DNA of 5,432 nucleotides from JBKPHS01 sp046729975 (GTDB lineage Bacteria; Actinomycetota; Thermoleophilia; Solirubrobacterales; Thermoleophilaceae). The stretch covers positions 1-5,432 of the forward strand of contig JBKPHS010000165.1 of the NCBI GenBank assembly GCA_046729975.1. Direction: 5' to 3'. Numbering within the stretch: position 1 is the stretch's first letter; each line of letters starts with the position of its first letter. The notes beneath the pieces were generated by a model that ran no database searches, had not been told where the DNA came from, and worked only from the letters and a program-made list of their open reading frames with translations. The position numbers and the translations under genes were made by a program. Below are positions 1 through 5,393 of this stretch, one piece after another.

Positions 1-582
1 GTGGCCGGCACGCTGATCGCCTGGGTGCTCGTGCGCGACGAGTTCCACGGCAAGGCGCTCGTCAACTCGCTGATCGACCTGCCGTTCGCGCTCCCGACGA
101 TCGTCGCCGGCCTGACGCTGCTCGCGCTGTACGGCCCGAAGAGCCCGCTCGGGGTGAACATCGCCTTCACGCGCCTCGCCGTCCTGTTCGCCCTGCTGTT
201 CGTGACGCTGCCCTTCGTGGTCCGTGCCGTGCAGCCGGTGCTGATCGAGCTCGACCGCGAGATGGAGCAGGCGGCCGCCTCGCTCGGCGCCGGCGGCCTG
301 GCGATCTTCCGCCGCATCGTCCTGCCGAACCTGATGCCGGCGATCCTCGCCGGCGTCGCGCTCGGCTTCGCGCGTGCGGTGGGCGAGTTCGGCTCGGTGG
401 TGCTGATCTCGGGCAACATCCCCTACAAGACCGAGGTCGCCTCGGTCTTCATCTTCGGGCGCATCGAGAGCGGCAGTGTGACCACGGCGGCAGCGGCGTC
501 GGTGCTGCTGCTCGCGGTCGCGTTCGTCACCCTGCTGCTCATCTCGGCGCTGTCGCGCTGGAGGTCCAAGCATGAGGGCTAG
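1..582 (+). CDS. cysT: Sulfate/thiosulfate ABC transporter permease CysT (CysU), 5'-truncated
   Basis: This is one of the two integral membrane subunits of the sulfate/thiosulfate importer. With CysW it forms the channel through the cytoplasmic membrane that is driven by CysA. Only the C-terminal 193 residues are present. CysT proteins are usually about 270-280 residues, so roughly 80 N-terminal residues lie before the window, and the GTG at base 1 is read here as an internal valine codon rather than a start. The visible part holds several hydrophobic segments and the family stretch LIDLPFALPTIVAGL (24-38). The EAA loop that docks onto the ATPase begins at EQAAASLGA (89-97) and ends in the RRIVLP region (104-109). 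FARAVGEFGSV (123-133) is a strong CysT/CysW family match. The protein ends with a basic tail, and the gene overlaps cysW by 11 bp. Family assignment is firm; sulfate versus thiosulfate preference cannot be read from the sequence. Confidence 0.95.
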   Translation: MAGTLIAWVLVRDEFHGKALVNSLIDLPFALPTIVAGLTLLALYGPKSPLGVNIAFTRLAVLFALLFVTLPFVVRAVQPVLIELDREMEQAAASLGAGGLAIFRRIVLPNLMPAILAGVALGFARAVGEFGSVVLISGNIPYKTEVASVFIFGRIESGSVTTAAAASVLLLAVAFVTLLLISALSRWRSKHEG

Positions 583-1372
583 GACCCCGAAGCTCGCCCT
601 GCGGACGGTCGCGCTCGGCTACCTCGCGATGCTGCTCGCGTTGCCGGTCGGGCTCGTCTTCTACCGCACGTTCGAGCACGGCCTGGCGCCGGTCTGGGAG
701 TCGATCACCACGCCCGAGGCCCAGCACGCCTTCTGGCTCACCTGCGTGATGGTCGCGATCGCCGTTCCCGCCAACACCGTGTTCGGAGTCGTCATGGCTC
801 TCGCGCTCGTACGCCGGCGCTTCCGCGGCCGGTCGCTCGTGAACGCGCTGATCGACCTGCCCTTCGCGGTCTCGCCGGTCGTCGTCGGCCTGGCGCTGAT
901 CCTCGTCTACGGGCGCGAGGGCTGGCTCGGCGGCTGGCTGACCGACCACGGCATCCAGGTCATCTTCTCCATACCCGGGATGGTGCTCGCCACGATGTTC
1001 GTGTCGCTGCCGTTCGTGGTCCGCGAGGTCGTTCCGGTGCTGCGCGAGGTCGGCACGGAGCAGGAGCAGGCGGCGGCCACGCTCGGGGCCTCCGGCTGGC
1101 AGACGTTCTGGCGCGTGACGCTGCCGGCTATCCGCTGGGGGGTCGGCTACGGCGTCGTGCTCACGACGGCTCGCGCGCTCGGCGAGTTCGGCGCCGTGAG
1201 CGTGGTGTCGGGCAAGCTCGCGGGCCGCACCGAAACGCTCACCCTGCGCGTGGAGGAGCGCTTCCACGCCTTCGACCTGGCGGGTGCGTACGCCGCCTCG
1301 GTCGTTCTGGCCCTGATGGCGCTGGCGACGCTCCTGACCATGAACCTGATCAAGCCGAGAAAGGAAGCCTGA
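572..1372 (+). CDS. cysW: Sulfate/thiosulfate ABC transporter permease CysW
   Basis: This is the second permease subunit of the sulfate importer, paired with CysT in the cytoplasmic membrane. It has 266 residues, slightly shorter than the roughly 290 of enteric CysW. The ATG at 572 is preceded by GAGG (561-564) at a 7-base spacing and lies inside the end of cysT, so translation is probably coupled. A first membrane segment spans about residues 12-30. The shared stretch LIDLPFAVSPVVVGL (93-107) mirrors the one in CysT, showing the two permeases are paralogues. The EAA loop EQAAATLGASGWQTFWRV (165-182) should contact CysA. RALGEFGAVSVVSG (201-214) is characteristic of CysW. ETLTLRVEERFHAFDLAGA (221-239) matches the CysW C-terminal region, and a last membrane helix precedes the basic tail KPRKEA. 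The stop codon overlaps the cysA start by one base. Confidence 0.96.
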   Translation: MRARTPKLALRTVALGYLAMLLALPVGLVFYRTFEHGLAPVWESITTPEAQHAFWLTCVMVAIAVPANTVFGVVMALALVRRRFRGRSLVNALIDLPFAVSPVVVGLALILVYGREGWLGGWLTDHGIQVIFSIPGMVLATMFVSLPFVVREVVPVLREVGTEQEQAAATLGASGWQTFWRVTLPAIRWGVGYGVVLTTARALGEFGAVSVVSGKLAGRTETLTLRVEERFHAFDLAGAYAASVVLALMALATLLTMNLIKPRKEA

Positions 1373-2370
1373 TGGGCATCGCCGTCGAAGACGTCTCCAA
1401 GAGTTACGGGGAGTTCCAGGCCCTCGACGGTGTCTCGCTGTCGGTCCCCGATGGCTCACTCACGGCGCTCCTCGGGCCGAGCGGCAGCGGCAAGTCCACG
1501 CTGCTACGGGTGATCGCCGGGCTCGAACAGCCCGACTCCGGTCGCGTCCTGATCTCGGGCACCGATGCCACCGATCTGCCGGCGCAGCGGCGCGGCGTCG
1601 GCTTCGTCTTCCAGCACTACGCGGCCTTCAAGCACATGACGGTCGCCGACAACGTCGCCTTCGGCCTCAGGGTCCGCAAGCGGCCGAGGGCCGAGGTCCG
1701 GGCGCGTGTGGCCGAGCTGCTCGAGCTGGTCCATCTCGGCGGCTTCGCCGGCCGCTACCCGGCGCAGCTCTCAGGCGGTCAGCGCCAGCGCATGGCGCTC
1801 GCCGGGGCGCTCGCGGTAGAGCCCAGGGTGCTCCTCCTCGACGAGCCCTTCGGTGCGCTCGACGCTCGCGTGCGCCAGGACCTGCGCGAATGGCTGCGCC
1901 GCCTGCACGACGAGGTCCACGTCACGACGATCTTCGTCACGCACGACCAGGAGGAGGCGATGGACCTTGCCGAGCAGATCGTTGTCGTCAACGACGGCCG
2001 CGTAGAGCAGGCGGGCGACCCGCGCTCGCTCTATGAGGACCCTGCCAACGAGTTCGTGATGAGCTTCATCGGGCCGGTCAACGAGCTGGGCGAGACCTTC
2101 ATCCGCCCGCACGACGTGGACATCCTCCACACGCCCGAAGAGGGGACTCACGAGGCGCTGATCGAGCGCATCGTCCACCTGGGCTTCGAGGTGCGGGTGG
2201 AGTTCTCGCTCGGCGACGGTCGCCGCCTGTGGGTCCAGCTGGCGCAGGACCGTGCCCGGGAGCTCGAGCTCGAGCGTGGCCAGATCGTCTACGTGCGGCC
2301 GACGCGCTCTGTCGTGTTCGGCGGCGACGGGACGTCAGCGGGTGACCCAGGCCTCGGGGTCGCGCGCTAG
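1372..2370 (+). CDS. cysA: Sulfate/thiosulfate ABC transporter ATP-binding protein CysA
   Basis: This cytoplasmic ATPase dimerises beneath CysT/CysW and powers sulfate import. It has 332 residues, against about 365 in E. coli. The start ATG (1372-1374) overlaps the cysW stop and has AAGGA (1361-1365) 6 bases upstream. Motifs run in order: Walker A GPSGSGKST (35-43), Q-loop glutamine in FVFQHYAAF (Q81), signature LSGGQ (133-137), Walker B VLLLDEP (153-159), D-loop GALDA (161-165) and switch histidine in FVTHDQEEAM (H191). A C-terminal regulatory TOBE-like region follows; FIGPVNELG (232-240) and FIRPHDVDI (243-251) match CysA rather than other importer ATPases of this class. One oddity is Gly145 in MALAGAL, just after the signature, where the family normally has arginine (see findings). 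The 3' end overlaps the convergent Rrf2 gene by 36 bp, leaving no room for a terminator between them. Confidence 0.96.
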   Translation: MGIAVEDVSKSYGEFQALDGVSLSVPDGSLTALLGPSGSGKSTLLRVIAGLEQPDSGRVLISGTDATDLPAQRRGVGFVFQHYAAFKHMTVADNVAFGLRVRKRPRAEVRARVAELLELVHLGGFAGRYPAQLSGGQRQRMALAGALAVEPRVLLLDEPFGALDARVRQDLREWLRRLHDEVHVTTIFVTHDQEEAMDLAEQIVVVNDGRVEQAGDPRSLYEDPANEFVMSFIGPVNELGETFIRPHDVDILHTPEEGTHEALIERIVHLGFEVRVEFSLGDGRRLWVQLAQDRARELELERGQIVYVRPTRSVVFGGDGTSAGDPGLGVAR

Positions 2371-2793
2371 CTCCGCAACCTCGGGCGGCAGGCTGCCGTC
2401 CACGAGGTCCGCGAGGGTGACCCGCTCGAGGACCGCCCGCAGGTTCGCACGCAGGGCGATCCAGACCTGCTGAAGCGGCTCCGCGGCGCCGCCGTATTGC
2501 GTCTGCTCCGGCCGCTCGCCCCGCACGGCGGCCAGCGGTCCCTCCACCGCACGCATCACGTCGGCGACGGTGATCTCCTCCGCCGGCCTAGCGAGCCGGT
2601 AGCCGCCCTCCCGGCCGCGCTGGCTCGCGACGAGCTGCGCCTGGCGCAGGTCGCCCAGGATGTTCTCGAGGAAGTTGAGCGGAATCCCCTGCGCCTCGGC
2701 GATCCGCTCGCCCTTCACGGTCGCCCCGTCCGGCGCGGCGGCCAGCTCGAGCGCCGCGCGGACGGCGTAGTCGGCCTTGGCGGAGATGCGCAT
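2335..2793 (-). CDS. Rrf2-family transcriptional regulator without cysteines (CymR-like candidate)
   Basis: This is a 152-residue winged-helix DNA-binding protein of the Rrf2 family, which acts as dimeric regulators. The N-terminus MRISAKADYAVRAALELA is diagnostic. The helix-turn-helix spans about 28-52 (IAEAQGIPLNFLENILGDL), and the wing is SQRGREGGYRLARP (57-70), followed by ITVADVMRAVEGPL (74-87). Fe-S members such as IscR and NsrR carry three cysteines at about residues 90-106; this protein has no cysteine anywhere, so it cannot bind a cluster that way. CymR, which controls cysteine and sulfur metabolism in Bacillus through a protein partner, is a known cluster-free member. The adjacent sulfate transporter makes a sulfur role plausible, but this is inference. 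The start ATG (complement of 2791-2793) has no convincing Shine-Dalgarno sequence. The gene converges with cysA, overlapping it by 36 bp, and diverges from the response regulator gene. Confidence 0.92.
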   Translation of the reverse strand: MRISAKADYAVRAALELAAAPDGATVKGERIAEAQGIPLNFLENILGDLRQAQLVASQRGREGGYRLARPAEEITVADVMRAVEGPLAAVRGERPEQTQYGGAAEPLQQVWIALRANLRAVLERVTLADLVDGSLPPEVAELARDPEAWVTR

Positions 2794-2883
2794 GCGGGCA
2801 TTGTCGCCTGCGCGCGTCGCAAAGGCGGCGGCGCATTACGAGTCGCTTAAACCGCTGGCAGACACCGCGGTCCAAGCGATTCA
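2794..2883. promoter_or_regulatory. Divergent intergenic region between the Rrf2 gene and the response regulator gene
   Basis: These 90 bases must carry the promoter for the leftward Rrf2 gene and the rightward two-component operon. On the minus strand, TTGGAC (2870-2875) and TTTAAG (2846-2851), 18 bp apart, form a plausible -35/-10 pair that would give a leader of about 46 bases for the Rrf2 gene. I could not pick out a convincing promoter for the rightward operon. Neither candidate start of the response regulator has a clear ribosome binding site, so a leaderless transcript is possible. All assignments here are by eye. Confidence 0.5.
2841..2881. repeat. Imperfect inverted repeat, possible operator
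   Basis: The left arm AGTCGCTTAAACCGC (2841-2855) and the right arm GCGGTCCAAGCGATT (2867-2881) are complementary at 12 of 15 positions, separated by 11 bases (2856-2866). The arms contain the possible -35 and -10 hexamers of the Rrf2 gene, and the right arm ends two bases before the first candidate start of the response regulator. A dimeric protein bound here could control both directions, with Rrf2 autoregulation one option. The 41-bp span is longer than a usual Rrf2 site of about 25 bp, so two separate half-sites or a response-regulator site are alternatives. Confidence 0.45.
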
Positions 2884-3570
2884 ATGGACGGCATGAAGAC
2901 CGTGCTGGTCGTCGACGACGAGCCGATCGTGCGCGACGTCGTCGTCCGCTACCTCGCCCGTGAGGGCTACCGGACGCTCGAGGCCGGCGACGGCGACCAC
3001 GCCCGGCGGCTCATTGAGAGCCAGGAGCCGAGCCTCGTCGTGCTCGACGTGATGCTGCCCGGCACCGACGGCCTCGAGCTCTGCCGCTGGATCCGTTCCC
3101 GCTCGGAGCTCCCGGTGATCATGCTCACCGCGCGTGGCGAGGAGGCCGATCGCATCGTCGGGCTCGAGCTGGGCGCCGACGACTACTTGACCAAGCCGTT
3201 CAGCCCGCGCGAGCTCGCGGCGCGCGTCCGCACCGTGCTGCGCCGGGCCGGCCGCGAGCCGCCGAAGGAGGAGCGACTGTCTCTCAACGGGCTCACGATC
3301 GACGCCGCCTCGCGGGAGGTGACGAAGGGCGGCGTGCCCCTGACCCTGACCGCGCGCGAGTTCGACCTGCTCTGGTTCCTCGCCAGCCACCCACGCCGTG
3401 TCTTCTCGCGCCACCAGCTCATGGACGGCGTGTGGGGCTACTCGGCGGCGCTCGACACCGGCACCGTGACCGTCCACGTGCGGCGCCTGCGGGAGAAGAT
3501 CGAGGACGAACCCTCGCATCCCCGCTTCCTGCAGACGGTGTGGGGAGTCGGCTACCGCTTCGCGCCGTGA
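2884..3570 (+). CDS. OmpR/PhoB-family two-component response regulator
   Basis: This cytoplasmic DNA-binding regulator is phosphorylated by the histidine kinase encoded directly downstream. It has 228 residues, normal for the family. The receiver domain (about 5-120) has the acidic pair D11-D12, phospho-acceptor D55 in VVLDVMLPG, T82 in IMLTARGEEADR and K104 in YLTKPFSPREL. The C-terminal winged helix (about 130-228) shows LTAREFDLLWFLASHP (155-170), DGVWGY (181-186), TVTVHVRRLREKIE (194-207) and GVGYRF (221-226), all typical of OmpR/PhoB regulators. Two starts are possible. ATG 2884 gives MDGMKTVLVV; ATG 2893 gives MKTVLVV, the more usual N-terminus for this family. Neither has a clear ribosome binding site. 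The stop TGA overlaps the kinase GTG start by 4 bases. The signal and regulon are unknown; the downstream spondin gene is a candidate target. Confidence 0.95.
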   Translation: MDGMKTVLVVDDEPIVRDVVVRYLAREGYRTLEAGDGDHARRLIESQEPSLVVLDVMLPGTDGLELCRWIRSRSELPVIMLTARGEEADRIVGLELGADDYLTKPFSPRELAARVRTVLRRAGREPPKEERLSLNGLTIDAASREVTKGGVPLTLTAREFDLLWFLASHPRRVFSRHQLMDGVWGYSAALDTGTVTVHVRRLREKIEDEPSHPRFLQTVWGVGYRFAP

Positions 3571-4634
3571 TCCGGTTCGCGCTGATCGTTTCGCTGGCGA
3601 CGGTCACCGCAGGCCTCGGGGCGATGCTCGCGCTGAACCGCCTGCCGACGCTGCGCGCGCGACTCGCCGGCCTCGTCCTCGTAGCGGCCGTCCTGCCCCT
3701 CGTCGCCGTCGTACTGGCAGGGGCCGTGATGTTCGACTCCGGCCACGACCTCACGGTCCTCGCCGTAGCGGCGGCGTCGTCGACCGCGGCGCTCGTCGGC
3801 GCACTCCTCGTCTGGCGGTCGACCACGTCGGAGATCCGGCGGCTGCGCGCCGCGTCCACGGCTCTCGCCGGCGGCGACTTCACCGCCCGAGCGCCGGAGG
3901 ACCCGCCTCGCGAGCTGCGGGAGCTCGCCCGCTCCTTCAACCAGATGGCCGCCCGCATCGAGGAGCTCTTCGACGCCCGCCGAGAGCTCGTGGCATGGGC
4001 CAGCCACGACCTGCGTACCCCCCTCTCGTCGATCCAGGCGATGCTCGAGGCCATCGAGGACGGACTCGTGGAGCCCGGCCACTACGTGTCGGCGCTGCGC
4101 GAGCAGGTGACCAAGCTCGCATCATTAGTCGACGACCTGTTCGAGCTGGCGCGGATCGACGCCGGCGCCTTGACTCTCGAGCTGCGCGAGGCGCCGGTCC
4201 ACCCGCTCGTCGAGTCCTGCCTCCGCGGACTCGAGGCCGAGGCGGAGTCGCGGCACGTGAGGCTCGAGGCGTCGATCGACGGGGCCGTACCGAGCGTCCG
4301 TTGCGCGCCCGAGAAGGTGGAGCGGGTGCTCTACAACCTGCTCACCAACGCGCTGCGCCACACGCCCTCCGACGGCTCGGTGGCCGTTCGAGTCGAGACA
4401 CGTGCCGAGCAGGTCTGCCTGATGGTCGAGGACAGCGGAAGCGGGCTTCCCTCGGAGGCGTTGCGACGGGCGTTCGACCGCTTCTGGCGCGACGACCGCG
4501 CGCGCTCCGGTGACGGCGCGGGACTCGGGCTCGCGATCGCGCGCGGACTCGTCGAGGCGCAAGGAGGGCGGATCTGGGCGGAGAACCGGCCGGGCGGCGG
4601 AGCGGTCGTGTCCTTCACGCTTCCGGTCGCTTAA
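3567..4634 (+). CDS. Sensor histidine kinase with three membrane segments and HAMP-like linker
   Basis: This membrane kinase is the partner of the upstream response regulator. I chose GTG 3567, which overlaps the regulator stop as GTGA and gives 355 residues beginning MIRFALIVSL. An in-frame ATG at 3432 would add 45 residues read out of frame through the regulator gene and is not credible. Hydrophobic segments lie at about 4-22, 34-55 and 62-83, with very short loops and no extracytoplasmic domain. A HAMP-like linker follows at about 84-136 (TALAGGDF, LARSFNQMAARI). The dimerisation/phosphotransfer domain has the H-box WASHDLRTPLSSI with H147. The ATPase domain shows the N-box NLLTNALRH (257-265), G1 DSGSGLP (289-295), F-box FDRFWR (303-308) and G2 GAGLGLAIAR (317-326). 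All catalytic motifs look intact. Leu187 uses a TTA codon (4125-4127), the only one I saw in the window. The input signal cannot be inferred. Confidence 0.94.
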   Translation: MIRFALIVSLATVTAGLGAMLALNRLPTLRARLAGLVLVAAVLPLVAVVLAGAVMFDSGHDLTVLAVAAASSTAALVGALLVWRSTTSEIRRLRAASTALAGGDFTARAPEDPPRELRELARSFNQMAARIEELFDARRELVAWASHDLRTPLSSIQAMLEAIEDGLVEPGHYVSALREQVTKLASLVDDLFELARIDAGALTLELREAPVHPLVESCLRGLEAEAESRHVRLEASIDGAVPSVRCAPEKVERVLYNLLTNALRHTPSDGSVAVRVETRAEQVCLMVEDSGSGLPSEALRRAFDRFWRDDRARSGDGAGLGLAIARGLVEAQGGRIWAENRPGGGAVVSFTLPVA

Positions 4635-4647
4635 GCAGAACTTGAGC
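4630..4647 (+). promoter_or_regulatory. Two 7-bp direct repeats at 11-bp spacing, possible response-regulator box
   Basis: CTTAAGC (4630-4636) and CTTGAGC (4641-4647) differ at one base and are separated by AGAA, giving the 7+4+7 layout known for pho boxes bound by PhoB-type regulators. The first repeat overlaps the kinase stop codon. The second contains TTGAGC, which could also serve as a -35 element, with a weak CAGCAT 17 bp downstream (4665-4670). The site lies 68 bases before the spondin start. Similar heptamers, CTTAAAC (+) and CTTGGAC (-), occur in the inverted repeat upstream of the regulator gene. This was found by eye and not tested. Confidence 0.4.
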
Positions 4648-4665
4648 GCTCCGTAACGGAAGCGC
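4646..4665 (+). other. Short hairpin in the kinase-spondin gap, function unclear
   Basis: GCGCTCCG (4646-4653) can pair with CGG (4657-4659) and AGCGC (4661-4665), leaving A4660 bulged and a TAA loop: 8 base pairs in all. No T-run follows, so it is not a classical intrinsic terminator. It could attenuate read-through from the kinase gene, sit in the spondin leader, or be chance in GC-rich DNA. Confidence 0.3.
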
Positions 4666-4702
4666 AGCATCTCGCCCGTAGCGTCGGCGTCGTTCCCCAG
4701 GG

Positions 4703-4708
4703 AAGGAG
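4703..4708 (+). promoter_or_regulatory. Strong ribosome binding site of the spondin gene
   Basis: AAGGAG lies 7 bases before ATG 4716 and is the best Shine-Dalgarno match in the window. It fixes the start of the secreted protein and suggests efficient, independent translation, in contrast to the weak sites of the regulator and kinase genes. Confidence 0.85.
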
Positions 4709-4715
4709 CCGACCC

Positions 4716-5393
4716 ATGACCAAGACCCTCGCCCTCGCACTATCCGGCCTCGCGCTGCTGGCAGTCGCCGCCCCGCCGGCGATGGCGGAGCCGTCGACCA
4801 AGAGCTGGGACGTGACCATCGAGAACCTGACGCCTGCAGGCCCCGGAGCACCGGGTTCACAGCCGCTCTCGCCGCCGCTGTTCGCGACGCACTCCCGCGC
4901 GGGCGACGTGTGGACAGTCGGCCATCCGGCCTCGAACGGCGTCGCGGCGATCGCGGAGGACGCCAACAACGCGCCGCTTCAGTCGCAACTGGCGGCCGAC
5001 GACGACGTCCTGGACGTCTTCACCGGCACCGGCGGACCGATCGCCTCCGGTCAGTCCCGCACGTACGAGGTCGAGACCAGCGGCAACTTCAACCGGCTGA
5101 GCGTCGTGACCATGCTCGTGAACACCAACGACGGGTTCACCGGCCTCGACACGCTGCACCTGAACGGCCGTGGACGCGAGCGCGAGACTGCCGCGTACGA
5201 CGCCGGCAGCGAACGCAACAACGAGGACGCGGACTTCATCCCGGGCCCCTGCTGCGGGCACGCGGGCGTCCGCGACCTCGAGGGCGGAGTGATCGCGCAC
5301 CATCCGGGCATACTCGGAGTCGGCGACCTGATGGAGTCGCTCTACGGCTGGACGGACCCGGTCGCCCGGATCACGGTCGAGCGCACCTCCTGA
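4716..5393 (+). CDS. Secreted Spondin_N domain protein
   Basis: This is a predicted exported protein of 225 residues. A signal peptide is clear: basic MTK, a hydrophobic core (4-20) and a likely signal-peptidase I cut after AMA (22-24), leaving a mature protein beginning EPSTKSW. The rest matches the Spondin_N family: the first strand WDVTIENLTP (31-40), LSPPLFATH (51-59), VGHPASNGVAAIAEDAN (68-84), MLVNTNDGFTGLD (133-145), YDAGSERNNEDADFIPGP (161-178), and the closing GWTDPVARITVE (211-222). The domain is named after the N-terminal domain of the animal matrix protein F-spondin; bacterial members are mostly secreted proteins of unknown function. No membrane anchor, lipobox or sorting signal is visible, so it is probably released or loosely bound to the surface. 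The only cysteines are the adjacent pair C179-C180. It lies 81 bp downstream of the kinase gene, behind a possible response-regulator box. Confidence 0.9.
   Translation: MTKTLALALSGLALLAVAAPPAMAEPSTKSWDVTIENLTPAGPGAPGSQPLSPPLFATHSRAGDVWTVGHPASNGVAAIAEDANNAPLQSQLAADDDVLDVFTGTGGPIASGQSRTYEVETSGNFNRLSVVTMLVNTNDGFTGLDTLHLNGRGRERETAAYDAGSERNNEDADFIPGPCCGHAGVRDLEGGVIAHHPGILGVGDLMESLYGWTDPVARITVERTS

Noticed and set aside
1..3. GTG at base 1 as the true start of cysT
   Set aside because: The reading begins in the middle of a conserved CysT segment and the product would lack about 80 family residues, so the window edge cuts the gene.
61..110. DNA similarity between cysT (about 61-110) and cysW (about 837-885)
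   Set aside because: This is the expected conservation of the LIDLPFA segment between paralogous permeases, not a recent repeat.
539..1459. Long minus-strand open frame opposite cysW
   Set aside because: It is rich in Arg, Asp, Glu and His without hydrophobic or family motifs, and it lies antisense to a certain gene in GC-rich DNA, where such open frames are expected by chance.
2386..2398. CGGCAG/CTGCCG inverted repeat just after cysA as a terminator
   Set aside because: The stem is about 5 bp with a 3-base loop, has no following T-run, and lies inside the Rrf2 coding sequence, where GC-rich palindromes are common.
3432..3566. In-frame ATG 3432 as an upstream start of the histidine kinase
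   Set aside because: The extra 45 residues would be read out of frame through the conserved winged-helix region of the response regulator. They are arginine-rich and resemble no kinase N-terminus. GTG 3567, overlapping the regulator stop as GTGA, gives a hydrophobic first helix as expected.
2881..4670. Several minus-strand and alternate-frame open frames over the regulator and kinase genes
   Set aside because: Their compositions are typical of shadow frames, they have no recognisable domain, and both underlying plus-strand genes are certain.
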